Positions 7,781 to 16,660 of a stretch of DNA of 35,672 nt are shown here, one piece after another. Under the pieces are notes generated by a model, which was given only the letters and a program-made list of their open reading frames with translations, ran no database searches and was not told where the DNA came from. This stretch comes from Candidatus Dependentiae bacterium (GTDB lineage: Bacteria > Babelota > Babeliae > Babelales > UASB340): the NCBI GenBank assembly GCA_018897535.1, contig JAHIKO010000057.1, positions 1 to 35,672 on the forward strand, written 5' to 3'. A program made the translations under genes and the position numbers. The first letter of the stretch is position 1. Every line of letters starts with the position of its first letter.

Positions 7781-10700
7781 ATGGCTCAAGTGCATTTAGG
7801 TAAAGGTGTCTTTAGAAAATCTTTTGGGAAAATTAAAGAGGTTGTTCAACTTCCTGATCTTATAGAAATACAATCAAAATCTTTTAATGATTTTGCTCAG
7901 TTGGACTTTTTGCCATCTGAACGCAAGAATATTGGATTGGAAAAAGTTTTGCGAGATACATTTCCAATTGAAAATACTGATAAAATATCTCTAGAATATG
8001 TAAGTTATGAATTGGGTGATTGGGAGTGTGCTTGCGGCAGTGTAAAAGGTATAGAAAATAGGTATAAGTGGAGTTGCTCTTCTTGTAAAAAAAATGGATC
8101 CGGGCGATTAAATGAAGATGTTTGTCCTGAATGTGGAAAACATACTGCCAGTTATACCGTCTGTAAAAAATGTTCTGCTCGAGTATTTGTAAAAAATGAA
8201 ATTACTGCCGATGAGGCCAGATATAGCGGTAAAACTTATTCAATGCCGTTAAAATTAAAAATGCAACTCGTTTCTTGGGATATTGATCCTAAAACTTCTA
8301 AAAAATCTGTAAAAGACATAAAAGAACAGGAAGTCTTTTTTGCAGATCTTCCTATAATGGTTGATTTATTTGAGGATGATGAAGGTTCTTATAAATTAGG
8401 CAACAATGGAACATTTATTATTAATGGTGTTGATCGAGTTGTTGTAAGTCAGTTGCACAGAGCGCCAGGTGCCATATTTACGCTAAGTAAAAAGACAAAA
8501 GATTTTAAGGGTTTGCCTTGTCATATTGCAAGAATTATTCCGGCAAGAGGCTCTTGGATAGATTTTGAATTTGATAGCAATGATGTATTAAACGTTCGAA
8601 TAGATAAAAAAAAGAAAATTTTGGCAACAACATTTTTGCAAGCTATGGGGATTGCAAAAGATTCTATTCTTTCAATGTTTTATGATTTTGAAACTATTTA
8701 TGCAAAATCTGGAGATTTCTATAATAAAATAGGGGATCATTTAATTGGTCAAAGACTTGCCTCCGGAGCATTATCTAAAAAATTAGAAGAAAAATTTGTT
8801 GTAGGACAAAGATTTAATAAAAATTTAATAGAAAAGTTAAAAAAAGAAGGCGTAAAAGAGTTAATAGTCAGAAAAAGCAGCGTTGTTAATAAAATTTTGG
8901 CTGGTGATTTGATAGATCAAAATTCCGGAGAAATTATAGCTCAGCAGGGTATGGCTCTAACTCAAGAATTGGTTGATCAAGTTTCAAATCTTTCCGGTGT
9001 TGTTGAGTTGAAAGTTGTAAAGTCTTCAGGGCTTTTAGTTCAACCGACATTAGCTGTAACATTTGCTCATGATCATGTAAATTCAAAAGAAGATGCATTA
9101 AAAGAAATCTATACAAAATTGCGCCCGGGTGATGTTCCATCTCTAAAAATTATGGAAGAATATTTTCATAATTTATTTTTTAATTCAAGATTTTATGATT
9201 TAACCGTTGTTGGTCGTATTAGAACAAATAGAAAACTTGGTTTAAATGTCAATACTGAAATTACGTATTTAACTCAAGATGATATCGTTGCTACAATAAA
9301 ATATTTGATCGGATTAAAAGAGAGTGGCCAAGGTATATTGGATGATATTGATCACCTTGGTAATAGAGCTGTTAGATTAGTCGGTGAATTATTGCAATCT
9401 CAATTGTATTCGGGTTTAACAAAAGTTGAAAAAATAGTAAAAGAGCGATTTAGATTACAAGATAATTATGCAACAATGATGCCTTATGATGTATTAAATG
9501 TTAAACCAATTGCAGCTGTATTTAGAGAATTTTTTGGTACAGGACAATTATCGCAGTTTATGGATCAAACTAATCCTGTAGCAGAGATGGCACATAAGCG
9601 TAGATTATCCGCTCTTGGGCCCGGTGGTTTGACAAGAGAAAGAGCCAGTTTTGAGGTTCGTGACGTTCATCCTTCGCATTATGGAAGAATTTGTCCGATA
9701 GAAACTCCTGAAGGACAAAACATAGGTCTTATTTCATCTCTTTCTACTTATGCTCGTGTTAACGATCTTGGATTTATAGAAACTCCATATAGAGAAGTTA
9801 ATGATGGCGTTGTATCTGAAGATATAAAATATTTAGATGCATATTTGGAAACCGGAAAAAATATAGCTCAAGCATCAGTTGAACTTGATAGTAAAAATAA
9901 AATTAAAGAAGATATGCTTCTTGTTCGTAATGATGAAAATATATTCAGAACTGAATCAAAAAATGTTAATTATTTGGATGCATCACCAAAACAGTTAGTT
10001 TCTGTTGCAACCGCATTAATTCCATTCTTAGAACATGACGACGCAAATAGAGCATTGATGGGATCTAATATGCAACGACAAGCTGTTCCGCTTGTTAAAT
10101 GTCAGTATCCGCTTGTAGGAACTGGTATGGAACATGAAATTGGAACTACTCAAGGTATTGCTTTATTAGCGCAACGTTCCGGTGTCGTTGAATATGTTTC
10201 AGGTGAAAAAATAGAAATAGGTCTTTTTGATACAACTAAAAGTGAAAAAAGATGGTTTTCAAGACCTGTTGATGTTTATAAATTGAAAAAATTCGCAAGA
10301 TCATCTCATAGTACATGGATTCATTATACGCCTGTTGTTCGCGTTGGTGATAAAATTGAAAAAGGTGATGTGATTGCAAATGGTGCGGCGACTTTGGATG
10401 GTGATTTATCTTTGGGTAGCAACGTTTTGGTAGCATTTATGCCTTGGCGCGGATATAACTTTGAAGATGCTATAGTTTTGAGTAAACGTTTGGTAAGTGA
10501 TGACGTATTTACATCAGTACACGTTGAAGAATTTATAGTAGAAGCCAGAGATACCAAGTTGGGCGCCGAAGAAATAACTCGAGATATTCCAAACGTTGGA
10601 GAAAAAGATCTTGCAGCGTTGGATGAAGATGGAATCGTACGAATTGGAACAAGAGTAAAACCTGGGGATATTTTAGTTGGTAAAGTCACATTAAAAGGTG

Positions 10701-12100
10701 ATATACAAGTTTCTCCTGAAGAAAAATTATTAAGAGCAATTTTTGGTGAAAAATCAAGAGAAGTTCGAGATACATCTTTAAGAGTTCCACCTGGAGTAGA
10801 AGCAACAGTTCTTGATGTAAAAGTATTTTCAAAAAGTGGAATAAGAAAAGATAAACGTTATAAAGATTTTGTACAAAAACAAACAGAAATTATTGAAGAT
10901 GATTATGCTTCAAGAATTTCTATTCTTCAAAAAGGTGTAAAAAACAAAATCAAGACGTTGCTTTCAGAAAATTCTATTTCTAATGTAAAAATACAGGATA
11001 CAAAATATTCTGTTGCAAAATTAGAAAATTTAGATGTTGATATGTTATTAACTTTGGAATCGGGTAATAAAAATATTGATTCCAAGATTAAAGATTTTTC
11101 AATAATGTTGAGCGATCAGATCCAAGTATTAACGTCTATAAAAGCAGATATGTTCTCAAGATTAAGAAAAGGTGATGATTTGCCATCAGGCGTATTGAAG
11201 ATGGTAAAAGTTTATGTAGCTGCAAAAAGACATGTATCCGTTGGTGATAAAATGGCCGGACGACATGGAAATAAAGGTGTGGTATCACAGATTGTTAATA
11301 TTGAAGACATGCCATTTATGGATGATGGAACATCTGTTGATATAGTTTTAAATCCGCTTGGTGTTCCCGGTCGTATGAACGTTGGCCAGATTTTAGAGAC
11401 AATACTTGGTTTTGCAGGTAAAAAAATATCTGCAAATTTGGCTAAAAATATTAATGAACTTAGTTATAAAGAACTTAAAAAACAGCTTGCCGAATTATAT
11501 TCGGATGAATTAGTTGATTCTATTGAAAAGAGTCAAGGCCAAGATGCTGTTAAAGAGCTTGCGGATAAAACGGTTAAAAATGGTTTAGCATTTAAGACAC
11601 CGATATTTGACGGAGCTAGTTATCAAAATATAATTGTTCCATTATTAAAAGATCTTGGAATGTCGGCTAATGGAGCATATACATTGTTTGATGGTAAAAC
11701 CGGACTGCGTTTCGATCAGCCTGTAACCGTTGGTTATATTTATATGATGAAATTAAATCACTTGGCTGATGATAAACTTCACGCAAGATCTGTTGGACCT
11801 TACTCATTAATTACGCAACAGCCTTTGGGTGGTAAAGCTCAATTTGGTGGACAGAGACTTGGTGAGATGGAAGTTTGGGCATTGTATGCTTATGGTGCTG
11901 CATATACATTACAAGAAATGTTGACGGTTAAGTCAGACGATGTTAATGGTCGTATAAAGGCTTATGAAGCAATAGTTCGAGGTGATGATGTACCTGTACC
12001 AGGTATTCCAGAGTCATTTAATGTGTTAGTAAAAGAATTGCAAAGTTTAGGTTTACAAGTAGATCTATTTAAAGCAAGCAAGGAGCAAGTCAGTGAATAA
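7781..12100 (+). CDS. rpoB: DNA-directed RNA polymerase subunit beta, with a cysteine-rich insertion
   Basis: The 1439-residue beta subunit forms the catalytic core with beta-prime. The ATG at 7781 is chosen over an in-frame TTG at 7715 because AGGAG at 7769-7773 has 7-base spacing. The rifampicin region (GQLSQFMDQTNP, HKRRLSALGPGG, FEVRDVHPSHYGR) keeps the sensitive residues Asp, His and Ser, so rifampicin sensitivity is predicted. The C-terminus has GGKAQFGGQRLGEMEVWAL. The odd part is an insert at about residues 82-143, between LEYVSYELG and TYSMPLKLKMQL. It holds eight cysteines (83, 85, 99, 102, 115, 118, 128, 131), where typical RpoB has about 15 unrelated residues. A second short acidic insert (about 195-208) precedes NGTFIING. 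rpoC overlaps its end by 8 bases. Confidence 0.98.
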   Translation: MAQVHLGKGVFRKSFGKIKEVVQLPDLIEIQSKSFNDFAQLDFLPSERKNIGLEKVLRDTFPIENTDKISLEYVSYELGDWECACGSVKGIENRYKWSCSSCKKNGSGRLNEDVCPECGKHTASYTVCKKCSARVFVKNEITADEARYSGKTYSMPLKLKMQLVSWDIDPKTSKKSVKDIKEQEVFFADLPIMVDLFEDDEGSYKLGNNGTFIINGVDRVVVSQLHRAPGAIFTLSKKTKDFKGLPCHIARIIPARGSWIDFEFDSNDVLNVRIDKKKKILATTFLQAMGIAKDSILSMFYDFETIYAKSGDFYNKIGDHLIGQRLASGALSKKLEEKFVVGQRFNKNLIEKLKKEGVKELIVRKSSVVNKILAGDLIDQNSGEIIAQQGMALTQELVDQVSNLSGVVELKVVKSSGLLVQPTLAVTFAHDHVNSKEDALKEIYTKLRPGDVPSLKIMEEYFHNLFFNSRFYDLTVVGRIRTNRKLGLNVNTEITYLTQDDIVATIKYLIGLKESGQGILDDIDHLGNRAVRLVGELLQSQLYSGLTKVEKIVKERFRLQDNYATMMPYDVLNVKPIAAVFREFFGTGQLSQFMDQTNPVAEMAHKRRLSALGPGGLTRERASFEVRDVHPSHYGRICPIETPEGQNIGLISSLSTYARVNDLGFIETPYREVNDGVVSEDIKYLDAYLETGKNIAQASVELDSKNKIKEDMLLVRNDENIFRTESKNVNYLDASPKQLVSVATALIPFLEHDDANRALMGSNMQRQAVPLVKCQYPLVGTGMEHEIGTTQGIALLAQRSGVVEYVSGEKIEIGLFDTTKSEKRWFSRPVDVYKLKKFARSSHSTWIHYTPVVRVGDKIEKGDVIANGAATLDGDLSLGSNVLVAFMPWRGYNFEDAIVLSKRLVSDDVFTSVHVEEFIVEARDTKLGAEEITRDIPNVGEKDLAALDEDGIVRIGTRVKPGDILVGKVTLKGDIQVSPEEKLLRAIFGEKSREVRDTSLRVPPGVEATVLDVKVFSKSGIRKDKRYKDFVQKQTEIIEDDYASRISILQKGVKNKIKTLLSENSISNVKIQDTKYSVAKLENLDVDMLLTLESGNKNIDSKIKDFSIMLSDQIQVLTSIKADMFSRLRKGDDLPSGVLKMVKVYVAAKRHVSVGDKMAGRHGNKGVVSQIVNIEDMPFMDDGTSVDIVLNPLGVPGRMNVGQILETILGFAGKKISANLAKNINELSYKELKKQLAELYSDELVDSIEKSQGQDAVKELADKTVKNGLAFKTPIFDGASYQNIIVPLLKDLGMSANGAYTLFDGKTGLRFDQPVTVGYIYMMKLNHLADDKLHARSVGPYSLITQQPLGGKAQFGGQRLGEMEVWALYAYGAAYTLQEMLTVKSDDVNGRIKAYEAIVRGDDVPVPGIPESFNVLVKELQSLGLQVDLFKASKEQVSE

Positions 12101-15100
12101 TAGAATACTTGAGCGCTTTAGAGAATATATTAATCCATCTCAGTTTAATGCAATGAAGGTTGGTTTAGCTTCTCCTGAAAAGATTCGCTCGCTTTCTTAT
12201 GGTGAAGTAAAAAAAATAGAAACTATTAACTATAGAACTTTAAAACCGGAACGTGACGGTTTATTTTGTGCTCGCATATTTGGTCCCGTAAAAGATTGGG
12301 AATGTAATTGCGGTAAGTACAAAAGAATGAAACATCGCGGTATTACTTGTGAAAAGTGCGGTGTTGAAGTTATTCAAGCGAAAGTCAGAAGAGAACGAAT
12401 GGGGCATATCCATTTGGTTTCTCCTGTATGTCATATTTGGTTTTTAAAAGGAATTCCGAGTTATTTAAGTTTAATTCTTAATATGACTGTTCGTGATCTT
12501 GAACGTGTAATATATTTTGATAGCTATATGGTTATAAATCAAGGTTCTTCGCCATATGCATCAAAAACATTATTATCTGCACAAGAATATGAAGATTATG
12601 TTTCAGCAAATGTTCAGGATTTATCATTCAGAGCTGAAATGGGTGCTGAGGCAATTAGACAAATTCTTTCTTTAATGGATCTTTCATTTGAAGTTAGAAG
12701 AATGGATGAAGAGTTATCCAGCACAGTTTCATTAACACAAAAAAGTAAATTAGCAAAAAGATATAAAATTTTATCCGGAATGCTAGCATCAAATCAAAGA
12801 CCTGAATGGATAATTCTTGAAGAATTGCCTGTAATTCCACCGGATTTGAGACCATTGGTTCCATTGGAAGGTGGACGTTTTGCTAGTTCTGATTTAAATG
12901 ATTTGTATAGAAGAGTTTTAAACAGAAATATAAGATTAAAACGTTTAATAGAACTTCAGGCTCCTGATGTAATTATTAAAAATGAAAAAAGAATGTTGCA
13001 AGAATCTGTTGATGCTCTTATCGATAATGGTAGAAGAGGTCAACCGGTTAGAGGCTCTAATAAACGTCCATTGAAATCTTTAAGTGAAATGCTTAGAGGT
13101 AAGCAAGGTCGATTTAGACAAAATTTGCTTGGTAAACGTGTTGACTATTCCGGTAGATCAGTAATTGTAGTTGAACCGGAATTACAAATTCATCAATGTG
13201 GATTGCCAAAACTTATGGCGTTAGAATTATTTAAACCATTTGTTTATGTAGAATTGCAAAGAAGAGAACTTGCTCCAAACTTAAGAGTTGCAAAACGTAT
13301 GGTTGAAAATATGACAGATGAGGCATGGGAAGCATTAGAAGCTGTTGTTAAAGGCTTACCTGTGTTATTGAATCGAGCCCCAACGTTACATAGACTTGGT
13401 ATTCAAGCTTTTTATCCTATATTGGTTGAGGGTAAGGCTATTAAGATCCATCCTTTAGTTTGCGCTGCATTTAACGCAGACTTTGATGGTGACCAAATGG
13501 CAGTACACGTATTGTTGAGTGAAAAATCAAGAAAAGAAGCAGATGCATTAATGCTTTCTTCTAAAAATCTTTTATCTCCTGCAAGTGGAAGGCCATTAGC
13601 AACACCTTCACAGGATATGGTTTTAGGTCTTTATTATATGACTAAAGCAAGAAAAAATGTAAAAGGTGAAGGTCTTGTTTTTTCAAGTATACAAGAAGTT
13701 ATATTTGCACATCAGCATGAAAAAGTTGATATTCAAGCTCCAATAAAATTAAGATTAAGTTCAGGCAATTTAATTGATACAACTGTCGGTCGAACTTTAC
13801 TTTATTCAGCTTTACCTGAGGGCGCTGACTTTGAATGGATCAATAAAGCTGTAAAGAAAAAAGATTTAGCAAAGCTTGTTTCAAGATTATTTAGATTTTT
13901 TGGCCAAGAAAAAACTGCAGTAACTCTAGACAAAATAAAAGCATTAGGATTCTCGCAAGCTACATTTGGTGGAATATCATTAAATATAGACAACATGGTT
14001 ATTCCTGAAGCTAAAAAAGAAATAGTTGATTTGGCTAAAAAAGAAGTTGAAAAAATAGAACAACTTTATAAAGATGGTGCTATTACAAATAAAGAACGAT
14101 CCAATAAAGTTATACAAATTTGGGCAAAAGCAACTGAGGCTGTTACTGTTGAAATGTTGAATGCTTTAGAAAAAACAGACAATCAAGCATTTTTGAATCA
14201 ATCCGGAGAACGTACACCGTTCAATCCAATATTTATGATGTTAGATTCCGGAGCTAGAGGTTCAAGACAGCAGATAAGACAGCTTGCTGCAATGAGAGGT
14301 TTGATGGCTAAACCATCAGGTGAAATATTAGAAACTCCCGTTATAGCCAACTTTAAAGAAGGCTTAAATGTGTTTGAATATTTTATTTCTACTCACGGTG
14401 CTCGAAAGGGTCTTGCGGATACAGCATTAAAAACGGCAAACTCAGGTTATTTGACAAGACGTTTAATCGATGTTGCTCAAGATGTTGTTGTAACGCTTAG
14501 CGATTGTAATTCATTAGGTTATGTTGTTCTTTCAGATATTAAAGAATCCGGTGAAATAATAGAACCTCTTGAAGAACGTGCTTTTGGAAGAATTGCTGCC
14601 GAAGATGTAATGGATCCTGTTAGCGGTAAATTGGTTGTAAGCCAAGGCGAGTTAATTGATAGTGATTCTGTAGAAAGAATAGCTGATTCTGCTGTTTCGA
14701 ATATAGCAGTTAGATCTACAATGACATGTCAGGCAAAACGCGGAGTTTGTGCTAAATGTTATGGTATGGATTTATCAACTCAGAAATTGGTTGATGTTGG
14801 TCTTGCTGTTGGTATTATTGCAGCACAATCTATCGGTGAACCTGGAACACAGCTTACAATGAGAACATTCCATATTGGTGGTACAGCTAGTGGTCTTGTT
14901 GAACAAAATTATTACAGATCAAAATTTGCAGGAAAAATTAAATTTAAAGAAATTTTTACTATAAAAAATAGAAAAAATGAATTTGTTGTAATGAATCGTA
15001 GGGGTCGATTGGCGATTCTTTCTGATGATGGAAGAGAGTTGGAAGAGTTTAATATAGAATATGGAACTCGTTTATTCGTTTCGGATAATGAAATCATCAA

Positions 15101-16217
15101 AAAAGATCAAAAATTAGCCGAATGGGATCTTGAAAAAGTAATAATGACTGATAAATCAGGAACTATTGAATATTCAGATATTATTGAAAATGTTACTTAT
15201 CAAGTTCAGTATAATGAAGCTACCGGTCAGTCAAGTAGAGTTATTCTTGAGAGACGAGACGAAAAACGTCAGCCGTCTGTTGTAGTTCTTGATCCTTCAA
15301 GAGAAGAAATCGCTCGTTATTACTTACCAACAAATGCCACATTATTGATAGAAGACGGGCATGTTGTTGTAGAAGGTGACGTTATTGCGAAATTACCAAG
15401 AGAAGAAAAGAAAACTAAAGACATAACAGGTGGTTTGCCAAGAGTAGCAGAATTATTCGAAGCAAGAGTGGCAAAAGATACTGCCGTATTAAGTGATGTT
15501 GATGGTATTGTTAAATTTGGCGGATTACACAGAGGACAGAGAAGAATAACCGTTACAACAGATGATGGTGAAATTTTTGAATATAATGTACCTAGAAATA
15601 AACATTTAAATGTTGAAGATGGCGAAAATGTTCATGCAGGTGACGCATTAACATCCGGAATACCTAATGTGCATGATATTTTAAGAATATTAGGACCTGA
15701 CGAATTGCAGAGCTACTTAGTTAAAGAAATTCAAGAGATATATAGACTTCAAGGTGTTGAAATTCATGATAAACACATTGAGCTTATAGCAAGACAGATG
15801 CTTAGAAAAGTTGTCATTGTTGATTCCGGAGATACCAACTTTGCTGTTGGGGAAAGAGTTGACAAACGTCAATTGCAAGAAATTAATAATCTTATTGCAA
15901 AAGATGGTAAAAAGATTGCAGTTGCAAAACCTATTTTGATGGGTATAACAAAAGCATCTTTGGGCACTGAAAGCTTCTTGTCTGCTGCATCATTCCAGGA
16001 AACAACCAGGGTATTAACGGAAGCATCTGTTGTGGGACAGGTAGATAATCTTTATGGCTTGAAAGAAAACGTTCTAATTGGTAGACTTATACCAGCTGGA
16101 ACTGGTGTTTCATCCTTTAAGAAAAAATATATAGGTGAAGACGTTTCTGAATTTGAAAAGAGAGCTCAAGAAGAAGAAGAGCTTGAAGTAAGTTTGGAAA
16201 GTATTTCATTGGAATAA
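12093..16217 (+). CDS. rpoC: DNA-directed RNA polymerase subunit beta-prime
   Basis: A 1374-residue catalytic subunit starting at GTG (12093), which overlaps the rpoB stop; AGGAG at 12081-12085 with 7-base spacing supports this start. The N-terminal zinc finger is intact (Cys71, 73, 86, 89). The catalytic loop NADFDGDQM (about residues 461-469) has all three Mg-binding aspartates. The second zinc site uses CQAKRGVCAKC. The bridge helix/trigger loop segment VGIIAAQSIGEPGTQLTMRT lies near residue 905. The length and order match a normal bacterial RpoC without splitting. The overlap suggests translational coupling with rpoB. Confidence 0.98.
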   Translation: MNNRILERFREYINPSQFNAMKVGLASPEKIRSLSYGEVKKIETINYRTLKPERDGLFCARIFGPVKDWECNCGKYKRMKHRGITCEKCGVEVIQAKVRRERMGHIHLVSPVCHIWFLKGIPSYLSLILNMTVRDLERVIYFDSYMVINQGSSPYASKTLLSAQEYEDYVSANVQDLSFRAEMGAEAIRQILSLMDLSFEVRRMDEELSSTVSLTQKSKLAKRYKILSGMLASNQRPEWIILEELPVIPPDLRPLVPLEGGRFASSDLNDLYRRVLNRNIRLKRLIELQAPDVIIKNEKRMLQESVDALIDNGRRGQPVRGSNKRPLKSLSEMLRGKQGRFRQNLLGKRVDYSGRSVIVVEPELQIHQCGLPKLMALELFKPFVYVELQRRELAPNLRVAKRMVENMTDEAWEALEAVVKGLPVLLNRAPTLHRLGIQAFYPILVEGKAIKIHPLVCAAFNADFDGDQMAVHVLLSEKSRKEADALMLSSKNLLSPASGRPLATPSQDMVLGLYYMTKARKNVKGEGLVFSSIQEVIFAHQHEKVDIQAPIKLRLSSGNLIDTTVGRTLLYSALPEGADFEWINKAVKKKDLAKLVSRLFRFFGQEKTAVTLDKIKALGFSQATFGGISLNIDNMVIPEAKKEIVDLAKKEVEKIEQLYKDGAITNKERSNKVIQIWAKATEAVTVEMLNALEKTDNQAFLNQSGERTPFNPIFMMLDSGARGSRQQIRQLAAMRGLMAKPSGEILETPVIANFKEGLNVFEYFISTHGARKGLADTALKTANSGYLTRRLIDVAQDVVVTLSDCNSLGYVVLSDIKESGEIIEPLEERAFGRIAAEDVMDPVSGKLVVSQGELIDSDSVERIADSAVSNIAVRSTMTCQAKRGVCAKCYGMDLSTQKLVDVGLAVGIIAAQSIGEPGTQLTMRTFHIGGTASGLVEQNYYRSKFAGKIKFKEIFTIKNRKNEFVVMNRRGRLAILSDDGRELEEFNIEYGTRLFVSDNEIIKKDQKLAEWDLEKVIMTDKSGTIEYSDIIENVTYQVQYNEATGQSSRVILERRDEKRQPSVVVLDPSREEIARYYLPTNATLLIEDGHVVVEGDVIAKLPREEKKTKDITGGLPRVAELFEARVAKDTAVLSDVDGIVKFGGLHRGQRRITVTTDDGEIFEYNVPRNKHLNVEDGENVHAGDALTSGIPNVHDILRILGPDELQSYLVKEIQEIYRLQGVEIHDKHIELIARQMLRKVVIVDSGDTNFAVGERVDKRQLQEINNLIAKDGKKIAVAKPILMGITKASLGTESFLSAASFQETTRVLTEASVVGQVDNLYGLKENVLIGRLIPAGTGVSSFKKKYIGEDVSEFEKRAQEEEELEVSLESISLE

Positions 16218-16229
16218 ATAGGTTTGTGT

Positions 16230-16305
16230 AGGCGCGTAGCTCAGTTGGTAGAGCATTGCTTTGACGTAGCAAGGGTCATCGGTTCGAATCCGTTCGCGCC
16301 TACCA
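16230..16305 (+). tRNA. tRNA-Val (GAC)
   Basis: 76 bases with encoded CCA. The acceptor AGGCGCG pairs perfectly with CGCGCCT, and the anticodon loop TTGACGT reads GAC. It lies 12 bases after the rpoC stop and 59 bases before rpsO, so it may be processed from the rpoBC transcript. Confidence 0.97.
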
Positions 16306-16364
16306 TAAAATTTTCATAAAAAGTTATAGTTAGTAGGCGTTTTTCTATTCGGAGTATTTAATCA

Positions 16365-16634
16365 ATGTTAAATAAACAATTAAAACAAGATGTTATAAAT
16401 AAATATAAGGTATCTTCAAACGATACAGGATCATCTCAAGTTCAAATAGCTCTTATTACAGAAAGAATTGATCAAATTGCACAGCATTTGAAAAAAAATC
16501 CAAAAGATATGCATTCTAAGTTGGGTTTATTGAAATTGGTTGGAAAAAGAAAAACATTTTTAAAATATTTGGAAAGAACAGACAAGGTAGCTTATAATCA
16601 GCTTGTTTCAAAATTAAAAGAAGTTCAAGCATAA
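16365..16634 (+). CDS. rpsO: 30S ribosomal protein S15
   Basis: S15 is a primary 16S rRNA-binding protein that nucleates the central domain. The 89-residue length is exact. Conserved segments are the N-terminal VINKYKV, the DTGSSQVQIALITERI motif and the rRNA-contact run LLKLVGKRKTFLKYL. The rpsO-pnp order with 26 bases between is conserved across bacteria. CGGAG lies just before the start. Confidence 0.97.
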   Translation: MLNKQLKQDVINKYKVSSNDTGSSQVQIALITERIDQIAQHLKKNPKDMHSKLGLLKLVGKRKTFLKYLERTDKVAYNQLVSKLKEVQA

Positions 16635-16660
16635 GCTATTTTTGTAAAGGTAAAAAAAAG

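Noticed and set aside
9536..9700. Possible rifampicin-resistance substitutions in RpoB
   Set aside because: The key Asp, His and Ser positions of the rifampicin pocket all carry the sensitive residue.
10324..10689. A 121-residue minus-strand frame inside rpoB
   Set aside because: It lies wholly antisense to conserved RpoB sequence and resembles no known protein.
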